Source of the DNA: Erysipelothrix aquatica
Lineage (GTDB): Bacteria; Bacillota_I; Bacilli_A; Erysipelotrichales; Erysipelotrichaceae
DNA: 33,453 nt
Reading direction: 5' to 3'
Assembly (NCBI RefSeq): GCF_009828775.2
Contig: NZ_WTSY02000023.1
Coordinates: forward strand, 1 to 33,453
The notes under the pieces were generated by a model. It saw only the letters and a program-made list of their open reading frames with translations, searched no databases and had not been told where the DNA came from. The position numbers and the translations under genes are program-made. This document shows, piece after piece, positions 23,972 to 32,025 of this stretch (within the stretch, counting starts at the first letter, position 1; each line of letters begins with the position of its first letter).

Positions 23972-25954
23972 ATGAGAATAGGACTCTTTACAGATACCTA
24001 TACACCAGATATAAATGGTGTCGTAACATCGATTGTTACATTAAAAGATGCACTTGAACGAGAAGGTCATACTGTATTTATAATTACAAACCAGCCGTCT
24101 ATTGCATCAACAAGTTATGAAAATAATGTCTTAAGATTGCCAGGTGTTGAACTCAAGTTCTTGTATGGTTATGTTCTCAGCAGTCCAATTCATATTCAGG
24201 CACAAGCAGTTATTGAAGAAATGGAATTGGATGTCATTCATGTTCACTCGGAATTCGGGGTCGGGATGTTTGCTCGCATCATTGCGCGAAATCTACGTTT
24301 ACCTCTTGTTTCGACATATCATACAACCTATGAAGACTATACCCACTATGTGAACCTGTTGGGCTTGAAGTCGGTGGACCATTTGTCTCGGATTGCTGTA
24401 GCAAAAATGAGTCGTATGTTTACCAAAACAGCACAAATTATTATTGCACCATCAGAGAAAACTAAAAAAATGCTTTTGGGTTATGACATCAAAAAAGAAA
24501 TTGCTGTTATTCCAACAGGACTCGACTTGGAACGTTTTGATAAACGTGATGATGAAGCTGTTAAAGCCATTCGCAGTACGTACGCGCTGCAAGGGATTCC
24601 GTTATTCGTTTACATTGGGCGTCTTGCTAAAGAAAAAAGTATCGATGTTGTTATACGTAGCTTTAAGGAATTAGTTGTTCGTGAAGGCTGTGATGCACGT
24701 TTAATGATAGTTGGGGCCGGACCTTCCGATGATGATTTGAAAGAACAAGCTAAAGACTTAGGGATTCAAGATAACGTTATTTTTGTTGGACGAGTGCCGT
24801 CAGAAGAAGTCGTCAACTACTATCATGTTGCCGATGCCTTCATTTCCGCATCATTGACGGAAACACAAGGATTAACTTATATTGAGGCACTTGCATGTGG
24901 ACTGTGTGTGTTTGCGCGACCTGACCGTCCATTAGATGGTATTATCGTTGATGACGAAACCGGATACCTGTTTGAAGATGCCACAACATTTGCTGATAAA
25001 GCAGAAGCGTTTATCAAAGCATCTGAGCAAGAGCATGAGCGAATCCGTACGAATGCGTTAATGAAAGCAAGTACGTTTGACAGTAAACTCTTTGCTGAGA
25101 ACATGCTTGCAGTTTACCGCCGTGCTGGCGATATGTACCATGGACGATACAATGTCGTTGGTGTTGAAGAGCGCAGCGATGGTCAAAGTGAAATTACAAT
25201 TGAATCTAAAGGAAACACAGAAACACTACTTATTGATGAATTCATTCAAGAACGCCGTGAAATTAAAGAAGGTGATACATTGTCACGTCTCGAAATAAAT
25301 GAAATGGAAGATGATCAACAAATATACGAAGCCTATCAAATTGCGCTTCAGCGGATTGGACTTCGGGATTATACATCCTATGAAATGGCGGATTATCTAC
25401 GCTCTAAGTTCGATCTAAATGAAACACAGATTGAAATTGTTGTTGATTTGCTCGTTAAACGACGCTTTATCGATGATGAGCGATACTTCCGTGATAAAAT
25501 TGATTACCACCGTGAACAAAATCGTGGAAATTATCGAATCTTTGAAGATCTACAGCGCCGTGGTTTTGCGAGCGATAAAATAACAGAAGCACTTGAAAGT
25601 GAAGACCAAGATCTTTATATAGAACGAGGTATCGAACGTGCAAATGCCTATTTGAATACCTTAAAAGATGGATCGCATCGTCAACGCGTCGATAAGGCAA
25701 GCCAACACTTATTGCGGCAAGGTTATGACTACAACGTCATTAAAGAAATTATGAATCGCATTGATGATTTCTACGGTGAGGACGAAGAAATGAGTAGTTT
25801 GCGTCTCGTTATTGACAAGGCGTGGTCACGATACTCAAAACGCTATGATACCGAACGCGAAATAAAGAATCATGTTGTGAAACATGCGCTATCAAAAGGA
25901 TATGATTATGATCTTGTATCCCGAGTAATGGAGGAAAGAAATAATGAAAATTAA
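23972..25954 (+). CDS. fusion: GT4 glycosyltransferase (diacylglycerol-glucosyltransferase-like) + RecX
   Basis: One 660-residue frame encodes two usually unrelated proteins. Residues 1-388 are a GT-B/GT4 enzyme: LFTDTYTPDINGVVTSI at the N-terminus, STYHTTYEDYTHY (114-126), the donor-site VYIGRLAKEKSID (213-225) and the E-x7-E pair Glu297/Glu305. This style fits 1,2-diacylglycerol 3-glucosyltransferases for glycolipid and lipoteichoic-acid anchors. Residues 393-660 are a whole RecX-like protein: a small beta N-domain (ITIESKGNTETLLIDEF), then three-helix repeats including ALQRIGLRDYTSYEMADYL and RRFIDDERY (497-505). RecX modulates RecA. AGGAGGT precedes the ATG and no internal ribosome site is evident at the junction. 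The end overlaps yhaM by 11 bases. Confidence 0.88.
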   Translation: MRIGLFTDTYTPDINGVVTSIVTLKDALEREGHTVFIITNQPSIASTSYENNVLRLPGVELKFLYGYVLSSPIHIQAQAVIEEMELDVIHVHSEFGVGMFARIIARNLRLPLVSTYHTTYEDYTHYVNLLGLKSVDHLSRIAVAKMSRMFTKTAQIIIAPSEKTKKMLLGYDIKKEIAVIPTGLDLERFDKRDDEAVKAIRSTYALQGIPLFVYIGRLAKEKSIDVVIRSFKELVVREGCDARLMIVGAGPSDDDLKEQAKDLGIQDNVIFVGRVPSEEVVNYYHVADAFISASLTETQGLTYIEALACGLCVFARPDRPLDGIIVDDETGYLFEDATTFADKAEAFIKASEQEHERIRTNALMKASTFDSKLFAENMLAVYRRAGDMYHGRYNVVGVEERSDGQSEITIESKGNTETLLIDEFIQERREIKEGDTLSRLEINEMEDDQQIYEAYQIALQRIGLRDYTSYEMADYLRSKFDLNETQIEIVVDLLVKRRFIDDERYFRDKIDYHREQNRGNYRIFEDLQRRGFASDKITEALESEDQDLYIERGIERANAYLNTLKDGSHRQRVDKASQHLLRQGYDYNVIKEIMNRIDDFYGEDEEMSSLRLVIDKAWSRYSKRYDTEREIKNHVVKHALSKGYDYDLVSRVMEERNNEN

Positions 25955-26882
25955 AGAATTACAAAATGGACAAAAGTTCGAAGGTCCACTCTTGGTTGGA
26001 CGGTTTGTACGTGGAGTAACCCAAAGTGGTGCGCCATATTTGTCAATTACCTTCCAGGATAACTCGGGTGAAATTGAAGGAAAGGTTTGGGATTTGAAAC
26101 CTGAAATTGAAGCAATGGTTCAAGTCGGCCTTATCCTTGAAGTTAAAGGTGATGTAAATCAATACCGTCAGGCGTTGCAAATGCGTGTTCACACTCTTGA
26201 ATTTAAAGATCAAAGCCAATATGCGTTGGATGACTACGTGAGCGCAAGTACCTATGACTTATCATTCTTAAAAACTGAAATTGAATCATTTGTAACCGCG
26301 ATTGAAGATCCAATCATTAAAGAGCTTGTAGTTGCAAACCTTGAAGCAGTAGGTGATCAATTCTATCAATATCCAGCCGCAACGCGAAATCATCACGATT
26401 TTGTTGGTGGTCTTGCAACACACGTTTATGGTATGGCTAAGGCAGCAAATGCAATTTGTGACTTGTATCCACTTTATAATCGTGATTTGCTCATCGCGGG
26501 TGTTATTTTGCACGACATGGGTAAAATTGAAGAGTATACAGCGCCAATGCTTAGTGAGTATTCTGTAACAGGACGACTTCTCGGTCACATATCAATTATG
26601 CATGCTAACTTTACGGCAATTGCCGAACGGATCGGTCACGCTGATAAAGAACAAACATTGATTCTACGTCATATGATTTTGTCACACCATGGCCAAATGG
26701 AATACGGTTCACCAGTGATGCCGATGATTAAAGAAGCAGAAATGCTTAATATCATTGATAATCTCGATGCACGTACCAACATGTTTGAGAAATTCTATGA
26801 TGATCTTCCTGAGGGCGAATTCAGTCCACGGATGTTTGCTCTAGATAATCGAAATTTCTACAAAGCAAAGGGAATTAAATAA
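25944..26882 (+). CDS. yhaM: 3'-5' exoribonuclease, YhaM family (OB-fold + HD domain)
   Basis: The 312-residue protein has an N-terminal OB-fold (PYLSITFQDNSGEIEGKVWD, residues 28-47) and an HD phosphohydrolase domain with HHDFVGGLATHV (near 148) and the HD pair in VILHDMGKIEEY (near 192). This two-domain order is typical of YhaM/Cbf1 exoribonucleases that trim RNA 3' ends. GGAGG lies inside the end of the preceding fusion gene and the two frames overlap by 11 bases, so it is coupled to the GT4-RecX gene. A strong terminator follows. Confidence 0.9.
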   Translation: MKIKELQNGQKFEGPLLVGRFVRGVTQSGAPYLSITFQDNSGEIEGKVWDLKPEIEAMVQVGLILEVKGDVNQYRQALQMRVHTLEFKDQSQYALDDYVSASTYDLSFLKTEIESFVTAIEDPIIKELVVANLEAVGDQFYQYPAATRNHHDFVGGLATHVYGMAKAANAICDLYPLYNRDLLIAGVILHDMGKIEEYTAPMLSEYSVTGRLLGHISIMHANFTAIAERIGHADKEQTLILRHMILSHHGQMEYGSPVMPMIKEAEMLNIIDNLDARTNMFEKFYDDLPEGEFSPRMFALDNRNFYKAKGIK

Positions 26883-26887
26883 TTTGA

Positions 26888-26922
26888 GAACACTTATTGT
26901 TATACGATAAGTGTTCTTTTTT
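26888..26922 (+). terminator. yhaM terminator
   Basis: GAACACTTAT and ATAAGTGTTC form a perfect 10-bp stem followed by TTTTTT. Confidence 0.9.
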
Positions 26923-27023
26923 AGGTAATTGACAGAAGATTGTCCTAAACGAGCAAAAGTTTCGCTAACATACTTTATGTTTTAAGAGATTTGTATTATG
27001 GTTATAGCATAAAGGGAGAGATT

Positions 27024-27824
27024 ATGACTATCATAAATAAAATCAATAGTGCCATTCAAAATGACACACCCATTTCAGATGAAATTATCACATTGATGTT
27101 AACTGAAATTGGGTCAATAGATCCTGTTTTACGTGATAATACAATCTATTTAGGGTTTTGTAATTTGTTTGAAACAGAACACCTTAATCTTGCGCAAAAA
27201 AATGTGATCTTGGATCACGTACTCACTGAAAACAAGTTATTCCTAAATATTGATGGACCAACCTCAGATAGTGTCTTCGCACGGAGTTTTACATCATTAC
27301 TTATGGTGATATTATTGGAAGACCATTATAAAAACCCATGGATTGCATCCAAGGATGAAAAAGCGTTGGTGATGGATGCTGTACGATATTTTAGAATCGA
27401 AAATGACAATCGAGGCTTTGTCGAAGAAAAAGGATGGGCCCATGCATTTGCCCATGGTGCAGATCTGATTGCTAGCGCATCGCGCTCTGTTTACTTTCAA
27501 GAAATTGAAGTTGTTCAGTGTTTGGAAGCAACACGCCGTGCGTTGGTGGATGTAGGGGGGTTCCTATATGGAGAAGAGGGACGACTCGCGAAGGCTAGCA
27601 CAAACATGAGGGTGAACGGAAAGCTAAATGATGCCGTATTTGCAGAATGGTTAGGGAACAATTCGCGACATCTTGATGATTTGCAACAGTATGAAGTCTG
27701 CTGGAAAAATTATTTACTTGCATTGAATTTTACATTGATGAATGAAAACGTTTTGGGTGAAAAAACGGAACGTGCAATTAAAATGTCTTTAAATTTATTT
27801 TATAAACGATATCGATCATTTTAA
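27024..27824 (+). CDS. DUF2785 domain protein
   Basis: The 266-residue cytosolic protein carries the DUF2785 signature NRGFVEEKGWAHAFAHGADLI near residues 134-154, in an otherwise helical protein. No catalytic role is established for this family, although the conserved His/Asp set looks like an active or ligand site. ATG 27024 is chosen for AGGGAGAG 3-10 bases upstream; the in-frame ATG farther upstream has no ribosome site. It is followed after 75 bases, containing a TGTCTCTT/GAGAGACA dyad, by a HEAT-like gene that may share its transcript. Confidence 0.82.
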   Translation: MTIINKINSAIQNDTPISDEIITLMLTEIGSIDPVLRDNTIYLGFCNLFETEHLNLAQKNVILDHVLTENKLFLNIDGPTSDSVFARSFTSLLMVILLEDHYKNPWIASKDEKALVMDAVRYFRIENDNRGFVEEKGWAHAFAHGADLIASASRSVYFQEIEVVQCLEATRRALVDVGGFLYGEEGRLAKASTNMRVNGKLNDAVFAEWLGNNSRHLDDLQQYEVCWKNYLLALNFTLMNENVLGEKTERAIKMSLNLFYKRYRSF

Positions 27825-27899
27825 GTGTCTCTTTTCGTTATCATATGAATTAAGCGAGAGACATAATTATTCAATTGAGAAAAGTAGGAGTACTCCGCG

Positions 27900-28658
27900 A
27901 TGATTGATGCGATTTTAGCAACCAATGATTATTCTAAAATTACCACATTTTTACTCACAAATTCTAACCTTCCGGGAAGAATGGCAAATTTAACACTCGC
28001 CAATCAAGTTGCCGACTATTATATGAATAATGACTATAATTTTGCTTACTTGAGCGCGGTGACGTTGAGTCATAATGATGCTAATGCACCGGAGGTATTT
28101 GTTGTAATGTGCAAACTCATTACATTAGGGAGTATTTTTGAACGACTGAGTAGCGATGAAAAAGTTGTAGTGTTAAACGTATTGTCAGCGTCAGCAAATG
28201 ATTCATGGCGTATTAAAGAAGCAGTGGCCATGGCATTTCAAAGGATAGGAATGTATAATGAGATACTGCTTATAGATACATTCAATTCATATTTGAAGAT
28301 AGGCACATTTTCACAGAAAAGAGCGGTTGTCGCGACGTTGGCTGACTATCAATTGTTAGAAAGCCGAGTATTGTGCGATTATTCATTGGTCGTGTCTGAT
28401 TGTCTTCTAGGGGAAATCAGCGTATTATCACCACGTCTTTATAAACATGAGGACTTCAAAGTTTTAGAAAAAGGTCTTGGGTATGCCATCAGTGTCTTTG
28501 TAGCGGTAAATCATAAACAGGGATTTGAGTTATTATCGAAGTATGCTGAAAGTGATAATAAGGTTATCAAGAAAATTATCAAATCAAACTTAAGAAAAAA
28601 GAGACTTGCATCGAAATATCCTGGCGAAACGGAATCAGTAAAGAAATTGCTGGGTTAA
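27900..28658 (+). CDS. HEAT-repeat-like protein of unknown function
   Basis: The 252-residue product is all-helical. The segment SANDSWRIKEAVAMAFQRIGMYN (near residue 98) and GYAISVFVAVNHKQGFELLSKYAESDNKVIKKIIKSNLRKKRL near the C-terminus fit the helical-repeat style of HEAT/DNA-alkylation-repair-like proteins. The Lys/Arg-rich C-terminal helices are compatible with nucleic-acid binding, but no catalytic residues of AlkD are recognisable. TAGGAG lies 9 bases before the ATG. It follows the DUF2785 gene and probably belongs with it; no terminator was found after it. Confidence 0.7.
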   Translation: MIDAILATNDYSKITTFLLTNSNLPGRMANLTLANQVADYYMNNDYNFAYLSAVTLSHNDANAPEVFVVMCKLITLGSIFERLSSDEKVVVLNVLSASANDSWRIKEAVAMAFQRIGMYNEILLIDTFNSYLKIGTFSQKRAVVATLADYQLLESRVLCDYSLVVSDCLLGEISVLSPRLYKHEDFKVLEKGLGYAISVFVAVNHKQGFELLSKYAESDNKVIKKIIKSNLRKKRLASKYPGETESVKKLLG

Positions 28659-28878
28659 ACCGTACGGGTATAACATAATTATCCTAGGACGACACGCTTA
28701 GCTCAAGAAGCTTTCGTGATTTGAGAATGGTTACATTACGTTTACACGGTGCCTCCGATTCTATCGTCAGGAACAGTTGATACAAAATGTTTTAAAATAA
28801 CAAATGTCATGGGAAGTTATTAAATCACATTATATTAAATAGACATATCATATTTTTTAAACTGTTAAGTAAAAAGAC
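28659..28878. other. non-coding spacer before the rpsP operon
   Basis: No open frame of note and no clear terminator. CTCAA/TTTGAG near 28702-28725 could form a weak hairpin. Nothing else supported. Confidence 0.5.
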
Positions 28879-28907
28879 TTGACACCTATAATGTCGAATG
28901 CTATACT
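28879..28907 (+). promoter_or_regulatory. rpsP operon promoter
   Basis: A perfect TTGACA (28879-28884), 17-base spacer and TATACT (28902-28907). It should be a strong promoter, as expected for a ribosomal protein operon. Confidence 0.85.
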
Positions 28908-28940
28908 CATAAAGTAAATTACATTTAGGAGGCTTTTATA

Positions 28941-29213
28941 ATGGCAGTTAAATTACGTTTAAGAAGAATGGGATCAAAACAAAAACCTTTCTACCGTATC
29001 GTTGCAGCTGATTCACGTGCACCACGTGATGGACGTTTCATCGAAATCGTAGGATACTATGACCCAACACAATCACCAGCAGAAGTTAAAGTTGACGAAG
29101 CTTTAGCAATGAAATGGTTATCAGTCGGTGCTCAACCTTCAGATACAGTTCGTAGCATTCTTTCAAAAGAAGGTATCATGACTCGTTTTCATGAATCAAA
29201 ATTAGCGAAATAA
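28941..29213 (+). CDS. rpsP: 30S ribosomal protein S16
   Basis: The 90-residue product has the S16 start ([19 protein letters not shown]), [20 protein letters not shown] and a C-terminal Lys-rich helix. AGGAGG precedes the ATG at 8 bases. It is followed after 2 bases by khpA and heads the conserved rpsP-khpA-rimM-trmD order. The usual last gene, rplS, is absent here. Confidence 0.98.
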   Translation: MAVKLRLRRMGSKQKPFYRIVAADSRAPRDGRFIEIVGYYDPTQSPAEVKVDEALAMKWLSVGAQPSDTVRSILSKEGIMTRFHESKLAK

Positions 29214-29215
29214 TT

Positions 29216-29464
29216 ATGAGACCGGTTGAAGATATTCTATATGATTTAGTGTTGCCATTAGTGGAAGACGAAAAGAGTTTGAGTGTCAAAAGGTTACCGA
29301 GTTTGGATGAGAATGAGATTATTCTTGCAATTTATGCTGAAAGTTCAGATATTGCACGTTTAATCGGCCGTCAAGGCGTCATGGCCCATGCAATTCGACA
29401 AACAATGTCAATTGGTTCACGCGTCCTTGATCAAAGAATTTCAATTAAATTTGAATCATATTAG
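29216..29464 (+). CDS. khpA: KH-domain RNA-binding protein
   Basis: KhpA (YlqC) is a small KH protein that pairs with KhpB and affects cell-size and mRNA control in Firmicutes. The 82-residue product has the KH signature IARLIGRQGVMAHAIRQTM (GxxG loop GRQG near residue 52). It starts 2 bases after rpsP and ends inside the first bases of a strong hairpin terminator, so it is co-transcribed with S16. Confidence 0.92.
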   Translation: MRPVEDILYDLVLPLVEDEKSLSVKRLPSLDENEIILAIYAESSDIARLIGRQGVMAHAIRQTMSIGSRVLDQRISIKFESY

Positions 29465-29491
29465 GGATGTACTTAAGTACATCCCTTTTTT
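29463..29491 (+). terminator. strong terminator inside the operon, between khpA and rimM
   Basis: AGGGATGTACTT and AAGTACATCCCT form a perfect 24-base palindrome followed by TTTTTT. The rimM GGAGG site follows immediately at 29492. It separates S16/KhpA expression from RimM/TrmD. Confidence 0.88.
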
Positions 29492-29501
29492 GGAGGTAAA
29501 T

Positions 29502-29999
29502 ATGTCATTAATAAGTATTGGTATTGTCCAAAAGCCACACGGAGTCCGTGGAGAATTAAAAATTTTTCCTAAAACTGACTTTATCAAAGAACGATTTAAA
29601 AAAGGACAAGTCGTTCAATTTCAATTAAACGGTAAAACAACAAAGCTTGTGATTGAAACAACGCGCATGCATAAAGGATCAGTTCTCATTAAATTTGAAG
29701 GACTTAATTCCTTGAATGATGTTGAATTTTTTCACAAAGGTGAACTCTTTGTACCGCGTGATGAAATGCATGAATTGCCTGAAGATGAATACTATTTTGT
29801 CGATTTAGTAGGGTGTGGTGTGTATCGCGATAATGAACACATCGGCACTGTTACTGAAATTGTTGAAACACCTGCGCACCCAGTCATGCGTATTGAAGGG
29901 GAAGAACGCGATATTTTAGTTCCGTTTGTTGAACGTTTTATTGCTTCAGTTGATATTAGTGAAAAACGTATTGATATCAATTGGATGGAGGGACTGTAA
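29502..29999 (+). CDS. rimM: 16S rRNA processing protein
   Basis: RimM helps 30S maturation around the head region. The 165-residue product has the family start SIGIVQKPHGVRGELKIFP, the VLIKFEGLNSLNDVEFFHKGELFV segment, the PRC-barrel DEYYFVDLVGCGV, and IDINWMEGL at the end. ATG 29502 follows GGAGG by 5 bases; an earlier in-frame start in khpA is rejected. Its TAA overlaps the trmD ATG by one base (TAATG). Confidence 0.95.
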   Translation: MSLISIGIVQKPHGVRGELKIFPKTDFIKERFKKGQVVQFQLNGKTTKLVIETTRMHKGSVLIKFEGLNSLNDVEFFHKGELFVPRDEMHELPEDEYYFVDLVGCGVYRDNEHIGTVTEIVETPAHPVMRIEGEERDILVPFVERFIASVDISEKRIDINWMEGL

Positions 30000-30727
30000 T
30001 GAAGATTAGTGTTATTACGCTTTTTCCAGATATGTTTACAGGCTTCAAAACGTCATCAATTATTAATAAGGCGATTCTAAAAGGAATCGTTGAATATGAA
30101 GTTGTCGATATGCGTTCATTTACAGAAGACCGTCACAATCGGGTCGATGATTATCCCTATGGTGGTGGTGCTGGTCTTGTTTTAATGTGCCAACCTGTTA
30201 TCGATGCAATCAAAGCAACGCGCACAGAAGAATCATTAGTAATTATGATGACGCCACAAGGTAAGACATTGAAACAATCTTTAGCGTATGATTTAAGCAA
30301 GCATGAGCATCTTGTACTTGTTTGTGGTCATTATGAAGGTTTTGATGAACGAATTCGAATGTATGTGGATATGGAAATGTCGATTGGTGATTATGTATTA
30401 ACGGGTGGAGAAGCTGCTGCGATGGTAATCTCAGATGCAGTTATTCGCCTCGTTGATGGCGTCATCACTCAAGAGTCTCATGAAGATGACTCATTCAGTG
30501 ATGGATTGTTGGAATATCCACATTACACCCGTCCTCGTGTCTATGAGGGTCATGAAGTACCGGATGTACTTGTTAGTGGGCATCATGAGAACGTCAAACG
30601 ATTCCGTCTTAAAGAGTCGTTACGAAAAACACAACGTGTTCGTCCTGATCTATTAGAAAATCGTGAATTTTCAAAGTTAGAACAAACATTGATGGAAGAA
30701 ATTGCACAAGAAAATCAGGGGGAGTAA
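29999..30727 (+). CDS. trmD: tRNA (guanine37-N1)-methyltransferase
   Basis: TrmD is a SPOUT knot methyltransferase that protects reading frame by m1G37. The 242-residue protein has ISVITLFPDMF at its start, YGGGAGLVLMCQP (near residue 54), the knot segment LVCGHYEGFDERI (near 104), and SIGDYVLTGGEAAAMV (near 127). ATG 29999 overlaps the rimM stop; GGAGGG lies 6 bases upstream. It is the last gene of the unit. Confidence 0.97.
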   Translation: MKISVITLFPDMFTGFKTSSIINKAILKGIVEYEVVDMRSFTEDRHNRVDDYPYGGGAGLVLMCQPVIDAIKATRTEESLVIMMTPQGKTLKQSLAYDLSKHEHLVLVCGHYEGFDERIRMYVDMEMSIGDYVLTGGEAAAMVISDAVIRLVDGVITQESHEDDSFSDGLLEYPHYTRPRVYEGHEVPDVLVSGHHENVKRFRLKESLRKTQRVRPDLLENREFSKLEQTLMEEIAQENQGE

Positions 30728-30746
30728 ACAATCGTTTACTCTTTTT
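30722..30746 (+). terminator. trmD terminator
   Basis: GAGTAAAC and GTTTACTC pair around AATC and are followed by TTTTT. The trmD stop lies in the 5' arm. Confidence 0.88.
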
Positions 30747-30755
30747 GTTAATTTG

Positions 30756-30784
30756 TTGACACATATTGAGTGAAAAGCGATAAT
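30756..30784 (+). promoter_or_regulatory. promoter of the CoA gene cluster
   Basis: A perfect TTGACA (30756-30761), 17-base spacer, GATAAT (30779-30784). AAGAGGTGATG follows before ATG 30809. Confidence 0.85.
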
Positions 30785-30808
30785 AAACCATACGAAAGAG
30801 GTGATGAG

Positions 30809-31498
30809 ATGAAACGAATTCTAATAACTGCTGGTGCAACATCAGAGCCCATTGACGCAGTCCGATCAATCACAAATAATGCGACAGGTAAACTAGGTAG
30901 TTATATTGCTGATTATGCTGTTAAGCAAGGAATTGAAGTTCATTATGTGTCAGGAGCCACCGCATGCCAACCAACACAAGCAGTCAAGCGGTACGTGACG
31001 ACGGGTGTTGATTCAGTGTTGGGTGTGTTAGATCAGTTGATGAGGCGCTATCAATATGATGCTGTTATTCATTCGATGGCAATTAGCGACTATCGTGTTG
31101 CGGCAACAGCTCATTATCAAGGAAGCTATCTAACTGAAATTGTTGCTCAAGATGCCCATCAAAAGCTTCCATCATCCAATGATCACCTTGCCATTTTACT
31201 TGAACCATCACCCAAAGTTATTGGCTATATTAAGAAAAAACAGCCGGATACCCATCTGGTAGGATTTAAACTATTAAGTCAGGTGTCAGTTGACACATTA
31301 GTTCGCGTTGCCCAAAATTTAATGATTAAAAATGATTGTAGTTTTGTGGTTGCAAACGATGCAGCGGATATTTCGGGAGACCAGCATCGCGGCTACATTG
31401 TAGACGAAAAAGGTATTATGAAACAGTACGAAACAAAAGAAACCCTAGCACAGGGGATTCTCCAGGAGGTTCAAAGTTTATGGATAAAAAATCAGTGA
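30809..31498 (+). CDS. coaB: phosphopantothenate--cysteine ligase
   Basis: CoaB joins 4'-phosphopantothenate and cysteine. The 229-residue stand-alone form is like that of streptococci and enterococci, where coaB and coaC are separate genes. It has the nucleotide-binding ILITAGATSEPIDAVRSITN at the N-terminus, NATGKLGSYIAD, HSMAISDYRV (near residue 88) and VVANDAADISGDQHRGYIV (near 186). ATG 30809 is chosen by AGAGGTGA and family N-terminus. Its end overlaps coaC by 19 bases. Confidence 0.93.
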   Translation: MKRILITAGATSEPIDAVRSITNNATGKLGSYIADYAVKQGIEVHYVSGATACQPTQAVKRYVTTGVDSVLGVLDQLMRRYQYDAVIHSMAISDYRVAATAHYQGSYLTEIVAQDAHQKLPSSNDHLAILLEPSPKVIGYIKKKQPDTHLVGFKLLSQVSVDTLVRVAQNLMIKNDCSFVVANDAADISGDQHRGYIVDEKGIMKQYETKETLAQGILQEVQSLWIKNQ

Positions 31499-32025
31499 TT
31501 TTAGGTGTCAGTGGAAGTATAGCGGCGTACAAAGCAGCAGATATTGTAAATCGTTTAAACAATAGTAATGTTGATGTTCATGTCATCATGACACAGGCAT
31601 CCCAAGCTTTTATAACACCATTAACATTGCAGACATTATCGAAGAATCCAGTTCACTTTAATGTACTGGAAGAAAAAATTGCGACCGAAATTGCTCACAT
31701 AGATATTACCAAAAAGGCAGATCTATTGATTGTTGCACCAGCTACCGCCAATACAATTGGTAAATTGGCACACGGTATTGCTGATGATATGCTTAGCACG
31801 TCGGTATTGGCACTTAATCAAAGTATCAAGAAAATAATAGCGCCGGCCATGAATCAAAACATGTATGGGAATCCTGTGGTTCAAAAAAACTTACAACAAC
31901 TTAAAGAGTTAGGCTGGCTTGAAATTGAACCACGGACATCTTTACTAGCGTGTGGTGATGTTGGCAAAGGTGCGTTAGCAGATGTAGATATGATTGTGCA
32001 AACAGTCCTCGAGAATTTACAATGA
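31480..32025 (+). CDS. coaC: phosphopantothenoylcysteine decarboxylase
   Basis: CoaC is an FMN-dependent decarboxylase giving 4'-phosphopantetheine. The 181-residue protein has the flavoprotein start ILGVSGSIAAYKAADI, the catalytic His in IAHIDITKKADLLIVAPATANTI (near residue 70), PAMNQNMYGNP (near 121) and the ACGDVGKGAL substrate-clamp Cys. AGGAGGT is 9 bases before the ATG, within coaB. Its TGA overlaps the coaX ATG as ATGA. Confidence 0.95.
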   Translation: MDKKSVILGVSGSIAAYKAADIVNRLNNSNVDVHVIMTQASQAFITPLTLQTLSKNPVHFNVLEEKIATEIAHIDITKKADLLIVAPATANTIGKLAHGIADDMLSTSVLALNQSIKKIIAPAMNQNMYGNPVVQKNLQQLKELGWLEIEPRTSLLACGDVGKGALADVDMIVQTVLENLQ

